This document shows, one piece after another, positions 59,493 through 64,000 of a DNA stretch of 64,000 nucleotides. Within the stretch, counting starts at the first letter, position 1; each line of letters opens with the position of its first letter. The stretch is taken from the NCBI GenBank assembly GCA_016165875.1, contig JABBOT010000012.1, positions 12,998,732-13,062,731 on the forward strand, given 5' to 3'. This stretch comes from Acanthopleura granulata. Its lineage: Eukaryota; Mollusca; Polyplacophora; Chitonida; Chitonidae. The notes under the pieces were generated by a model. That model saw only the letters and a program-made list of their open reading frames with translations. It did not search any database and had not been told where the DNA came from. The position numbers and the translations under genes were made by a program.

Positions 59493-59504
59493 GAAAATGA
59501 AAGT
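59493..59504 (+). promoter_or_regulatory. IRF/ISRE-like site upstream of the tandem-CARD gene
   Basis: GAAAATGAAAGT fits GAAANNGAAA plus GT, the core of interferon-regulatory-factor sites, 220 bases upstream of the ATG. A κB-like GGGAAAATTC occurs on the minus strand at 59596-59605 but is a poorer match. The GAAANNGAAA core alone is expected once or twice by chance in a window this AT-rich. Confidence 0.35.
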
Positions 59505-59723
59505 AAAAAGGGAAGGGTTTCAGTTGCTTTCAGCACTGTTGTTCAGACGGATTCTGTTCCATGGCTAATTTGCCATTTCCAATGTGCCATGAGGAGAATT
59601 TTCCCGAGGTGCAGTTAGGCAGATAAACCACCATCTGGTATATTACAGTGGTTGAATTGCGTCAGCAAGAAATTAACTTCATCGAGGGAGAAATTTTTTT
59701 GGCATCTAAATCTGTCGCACAAA

Positions 59724-59874
59724 ATGGCGTCCGGCTTCGTACCGCCGCACTCCGGCTCTGAGCAAGCATACAGGAAAAACGTGATTAAACATCGCAATGC
59801 TATAGAGAAGAGGATAGATCCCGAGCAGATGTTGTCTTCGCCGGCTGCTGGGCCACTGAAAGTCTGCCTGGGTG
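59724..59874 (+). CDS. Tandem-CARD gene exon 1: start of CARD1
   Basis: ATG at 59724 in a fair context (AAAATGG). The frame extends upstream only to non-ATG codons. Fifty codons and one base to a GTAAGT donor. Contains AYRKNVIKHRNAIEKRIDPE, the first CARD helix with the D-P turn seen in RIG-I (DYIRKILDPTYIL from memory). The Pro/Ala/Gly-rich end bridges to helix 2. Confidence 0.72.
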
Positions 59875-62806
59875 GTAAGTAAGACGTCAGGTAGGCCCTT
59901 GCTAATAGCTAACGACATGCATGTACATGTACTTCGGAGTTTGAAGCCACACATAAGACTGCGTGTTCTGACTAAGAGTCGTACATGTATATCCATGGCT
60001 TCGAATGCTGACGAACAGTACCTGACTCTCAAAAACAACAGCATGTGCCCAGTATATTACCCAAACCATCATGAATTTGGTTCTGAAGTAATCAGACTTT
60101 AAGCGAAATAGTTCAGGAATCGATCCAGTAGGCTTATAAGCTACTTTTTTTTTCTTCTGTCATGACGAAACCCCGCTGCTTCAAGCCGATGAAATCCCAT
60201 GTTTTGGAAAAGTCTGTAACCGGTGTGGTGTTGGATTTGGATTTAATTACAAAACAGACTTTCCTCTAACAACCTGGTTCAGGCTTTTCAGCCAGTTTGT
60301 CACTGTGGGTGGGTTATGTTCTCTGTTATTTATCCATCCGCATGCTGTCGACAGCATAATGTATAGACGGCTACTCCATATATATAACCTAGGCCCACAT
60401 ATTCAGCAATGTAAATGACCCTCCTCCTTTTTCAATAGCTGACGTCAAACTTATCGATCGAAAGATGAATGTCAGAATATCAAATAAGCTTCGGTAGTGT
60501 TTAAAAAGGGTATATGCTGTCAGTTTCACTAGAAAAATTCTTTTCACGGTGCTAAATGAGTGGGTCAACCGCAAACAAATGTGTCTGCATAAAATGTACA
60601 ATAAACACCGGCTACTGGGTAATCTTATTCCGTGTGAGATATGAAACTTAAGCAACGTTTTATAACGATGAAAAACAATTAGTGGGTAGCGCTAATTGTG
60701 CCGCTGAGATATTACCTGTTGTTTTTGTTGTTGTTGTTACTGTTGTTGAAGCTGTAGATAATTGTTCATCTGTTCGTTCTAAAGTACCGTAAATATTTAT
60801 AGATTTGTGTGCATTTGAATGTCCAGATATTGTCGAATCAAGGTGAACAACTCTCCCAAACACATAAACAAGGGGACAATACTTTGCTTTTACTGGCGCT
60901 GGAAATGTGTATAGCCATGTGTATAGAGGCATATAACCCATGGTAAATCTACCTCTATATTTTTTTTTCTCCGCTTTTATCATACACCAGTGTATACCAA
61001 ATCCGGATAAAGCAACATCGCCATCAGTATTGGTTAGTCAAACACTAAAATTTTTCTAACCTGGATTTCCTTGATTTAGACTCTTTGAGATCTACTGAGA
61101 TACTTAGTATAGTGCTGTTCCTTCACGGAAGAGGGAGACTATAAAGATCCAAACTGTGTAAACTGGTTGGTGAACGACTTCCTTGATTCTCACGTGTTCT
61201 TAGTTTCGGTGCTGTAAGTGTTTTGAATATTGTCCGATGCTGAACATTTTCTGTGCATGCTCATTTTCAGGTGTCTTAAACCAAGTCTGAAAACTAGCCG
61301 GATTTGTGCATACTTGGTTATGTTTGTTTTTGCTTTTCTTTTATTTTTTTTTTCATTTTTAGCGATTTCATTGTTAACAACTGCTTCAAATATCTAAAGT
61401 TACTTGAACTGTTTGCAGACCAAAGCGTCCAAGAAATCAAGTCTCAGCAGTGCAACCGTGGACCATTGTCAGCTGCAAGAATGGTGTTTGATAGATTGGA
61501 GCAGTGTGAGAAGGCAGAAGTGTGGACTGCATTCCATAACTTAATACAAGAAGAGAGTGAGTAGATAAGCATGCAGGTGATGCGATTTTCAAGAGAATAT
61601 GCATTTAAGAATAATGATTTAATTCTTTATTTATTTCAAGACGGTTGGCTTTAAACATACAAAGCCTCAAATGTGCAAATGAATCTGTAATTATTGCTTA
61701 AGGTCACAAAGATACAATTGAATGAATGCTTATGGCTTAAGATCATAAAGGTACAAACAGCTTAACCCAATAATTAGAATAATTTTATTGATATGGCTTT
61801 AATGCCTCAAATATAATGATGGAGTGATTATGGCTTAACACCACAAAGGCACACAAATGTAGAAATGAATGAATGATTATGGCTTAACGTGACAAAGGTA
61901 TCCAAATGTGGAAATGAATGAATGATTGATTGATAATGGCTTAACACCAGAAAGTTGGACAAATGTAGAAATGAATGAATGATTGATTGATTATGGCTTA
62001 ACACCACAAAGGTACACAAATGTAGAAATGAATGAATGATTATGGCTTAACACCACAAAGGTATCCAAATGTAGAAATGAATGAATGATTATGGCTTAAC
62101 ACCAGAAAGGTGCACAAATGTAGACATGAATGCATGATTATGCCTTAACGCCACAAAGGTATCCAAATGTAGAAATGAATGATTGATTGATTATGGCTTG
62201 ACGCCACAAAGGTACACATGAATGAATGGTTATAGCTGAACACCTCACAGGTCACTGGCTTCACACTCAGTCGGCGAGGTCGGCGACAGTGACCACTTAC
62301 ACTGGCCAGGGATCAAACATTTTACATACATTAATTAATATAAATATTATATTGTATTAATGATAGCCCCAACAATTGGAATCAAAAATGTGATAACACA
62401 TGTAAAACAACATGTATTTTTATCCTTTCAGGAAATCTTATCTAATATGTTTAATGGATATGTTACACTGTGTTATAATTTTTTTCAGATTACGAGAGAA
62501 TAATTGACATTTTAAATCAGGAGGGCACACACAAGGATGATGCGCACATGAGCCGGATCAGTCAGATTGGTCCAACGGTTACAGACAAGATGTTCCCAGT
62601 GATAATCCTGGATCATCTGGCGAAGCGAGAATGTTTGACCAGGGAGGATCATGAAAACATAACAGCAATCAAAAGTGATATTGCTGGATCTAGAATGCTG
62701 TTAGAAAAGCTAAGGTTGTCAAAGAAAAGAAGATGGTACGAATATCTTATAGAGGCGTTGATTAATAGCAGACATGAGGAGGTGGCACAACAAATCAACA
62801 CAGACA
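59724..62806 (+). CDS. RIG-I-like-receptor-type tandem CARD protein, N-terminal part (runs off window)
   Basis: Coding exons 59724-59874, 61419-61556 and 62489-62806, every junction in phase 1, total 202 residues plus one base so far. CARD1 spans exons 1-2 and the first codons of exon 3: RNAIEKRIDPEQML, QSVQEIKSQQCNRGPLSAAR, EVWTAFHNLIQEE. It follows the RIG-I CARD1 layout (D-P-x-x-I-L, then the G-P-x-x-A-A helix start, then the W-x-x-F-x-x-x-L segment). CARD2 is in exon 3: VIILDHLAKRECLTREDHEN, AGSRMLLEKL, RWYEYLIEAL. Known role of the family: cytosolic RNA sensing with CARD-CARD handover to MAVS. The helicase that would prove an RLR lies outside the window, so a CARD-only protein remains possible. 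Confidence 0.75.
61419..61556 (+). CDS. Tandem-CARD gene exon 2: middle of CARD1
   Basis: The acceptor TGTTTGCAG gives Asp across the phase-1 junction; an alternative acceptor at TTTTTAG (61364) would hit a stop in this phase, which decides the choice. Encodes QSVQEIKSQQCNRGPLSAAR and the helices up to FHNLIQEE. Donor A|GTGAGT. The motif EIKSQQCNRGPLSAA aligns with YIQAEKNNKGPMEAA of human RIG-I as remembered. Confidence 0.75.
61640..62235 (+). repeat. Minisatellite of about 49-60 bp units in the tandem-CARD gene intron
   Basis: At least ten imperfect units of the type ATGAATGATTATGGCTTAAC, ACCACAAAGGTACACAAATG, TAGAA, some with inserted GATTGATTGA. The outer units are more diverged than the inner ones. 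It lies between coding exons 2 and 3. Confidence 0.92.
62489..62806 (+). CDS. Tandem-CARD gene exon 3: end of CARD1 and whole CARD2
   Basis: Acceptor TTTTTTTCAG, 318 bases, donor A|GTAAGA at 62807, so translation must continue in a further exon. The first residues NYERIIDILNQEG complete CARD1. After a short acidic/His linker comes CARD2 with IGPTVTDKMFPVIILDHLAK and SDIAGSRMLLEKLRLSKKRR, ending EEVAQQINTD. Reading through the donor would give a stop eleven codons later, an alternative CARD-only short form. Confidence 0.78.
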
Positions 62807-64000
62807 GTAAGACAAATTACAATATGTATAAGTAAATTCTTATATATTAGAAAAATATATTAAGATAAATCCTCTTCGTTTTATAAAAAAAACTGCTTTA
62901 CAATGAATTGTTCTGTGAATAATATAAATCTCTGCATTCTGATATATGTAATCAAGTCGTAATTTAGGTACATGTATATCCATAATTCCACGTGTAACTA
63001 TGTCTGAAAGATACTTTCCCAGACATCTACATGTAGTTATTATGGAGTATATACAACAGCACACATGTATAGTCGCGTATTCGAAACCGAGGACATCCGA
63101 CCATTAGCAGTTTTACTCGCGCCAAAACGCTTTGCTCGCGCAGTCACGGCGATGAAAACATTATCAAAATAATTCATGGAAGTTAATGGGAAAGTGTGCT
63201 TCATGGCCTCATAAGTCCAAAATTATGTTTCGTTAACGTTCATAATTTTCATATGCTATGCGGATTGTTCTGCAGTAAAACATACTGCAATTTAAAGTGA
63301 TTATATGGCGTAGTTCTCAGAATATTGTCCAGTGTTGTTCATTCTTCTGTCCCTGCCCATATGACCTTTTATCTCGTCGTCTGCTTGCCGCTGCCAAGTG
63401 AAGTGCCCGGTGGTCTCGAATGAAGTGGCAGTATGCCAACATGATTAATCAGTGCCCATTCATTGAAGGAAGATTCCACCCTTAAATTAAGTTCACATCA
63501 TCTGAAATACTCCAAAGATGTATTTCATTATTTTGGCATTCATAAAACGTGAAACTCATCCAGTTGTAAGAGTTTTTTGGGGGGAGGGGGGGGGACATAT
63601 TGAACTGGCTAGAGCACAGTGACATCACTGATTCTGTTTTCCTACTGAATATACTGTAACTATTTCCTCATTAAATACACATACAGCTGTTGTATTATAT
63701 GGACATAAATGTTGAACGTGGACATGTGGCAATAAGAGGGTGAAAGAATGTGTGACGTCACTATACTTCGGCCTGTTCCGTATGGTTCAGAACGTCCATC
63801 CTCTGCACCGCAGCCTTTATTTCCATTTGAATCACCGTAATAAAAATGCCAAGCAACACTGGATGTGGAGTCAGCACGAACTGGCCTATTAAATGATGCT
63901 ACTTTATTCAGAGGTGTTCTATTCGTTTAGCTGCATGTGCTTTTACAACGAAGTCTTCAGGTTTGTTCTCGTGATTGTAACCAAAGACCTCTGAAATCTA
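62807..64000 (+). other. Intron of the tandem-CARD gene, to window end
   Basis: No phase-1 acceptor followed by a convincing exon was found. A CpG-rich patch with GCTCGCGCAG-type words lies near 63.11-63.15 kb, and a poly-G run near 63.58-63.59 kb. Confidence 0.4.

Noticed and set aside
59652..59723. Upstream extension of the tandem-CARD start
   Set aside because: The open frame begins at TTG, not ATG; the first ATG in frame is 59724.
61304..61418. Earlier start for tandem-CARD exon 2 (frame open from 61304)
   Set aside because: The acceptor at 61364 enters in the wrong phase and meets a stop; only the acceptor ending at 61418 keeps the phase-1 frame.

Overview
The window looks like nuclear DNA of a lophotrochozoan animal, most probably a mollusc. 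Genes are split by introns with GT..AG borders. The palindromic word TACATGTA is scattered through almost every kilobase. Several copies of a tRNA-headed SINE of the kind common in molluscan genomes, with an (AAAT)n tail, are present on both strands. Nothing prokaryotic was found.

Layout. 1-12.05 kb: no gene seen; repeats and 5' flank. 12.06-36.94 kb (+): a complete rhotekin-family gene with three mutually exclusive first exons (12.06, 18.25 and 27.09 kb), all ending in phase 0, followed by eleven shared exons that encode an HR1 Rho-binding region, an anillin-like/C2-like region and a PH domain. Its 3' UTR probably runs to about 39.1 kb. 43.66-47.27 kb (-): a four-exon gene for a 750-residue protein with an N-terminal MAVS-like CARD, a MyD88-type Death domain, a long Ser-rich linker and a C-terminal membrane anchor. 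49.86-56.01 kb (-): a decayed Ty3/Gypsy LTR retrotransposon with 4-bp target duplication, tRNA-Leu-type primer site, and broken gag, protease, RT, RNase H and integrase. 59.72 kb onward (+): the first three coding exons of a gene with tandem CARDs resembling the N terminus of RIG-I-like receptors; any helicase part lies beyond the window.

The main discovery candidate is the right-hand third. A receptor-like tandem-CARD gene and a MAVS-like adaptor, which would be consecutive steps of cytosolic RNA sensing, lie head to head about 12.5 kb apart, or about 6.3 kb if the Gypsy insertion is subtracted. The adaptor carries a MyD88-type Death domain that vertebrate MAVS lacks, suggesting a physical bridge between RLR-type and Toll/MyD88-type signalling. 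Further features are an IRF/ISRE-like site just upstream of the tandem-CARD gene, a 122-bp foldback at the adaptor's 3' end, and an array of diverged repeats between the genes carrying splice-donor-like sites on the minus strand.

All gene models were built by eye from splice sites, reading phase and remembered family sequences. No database search or expression evidence was available.
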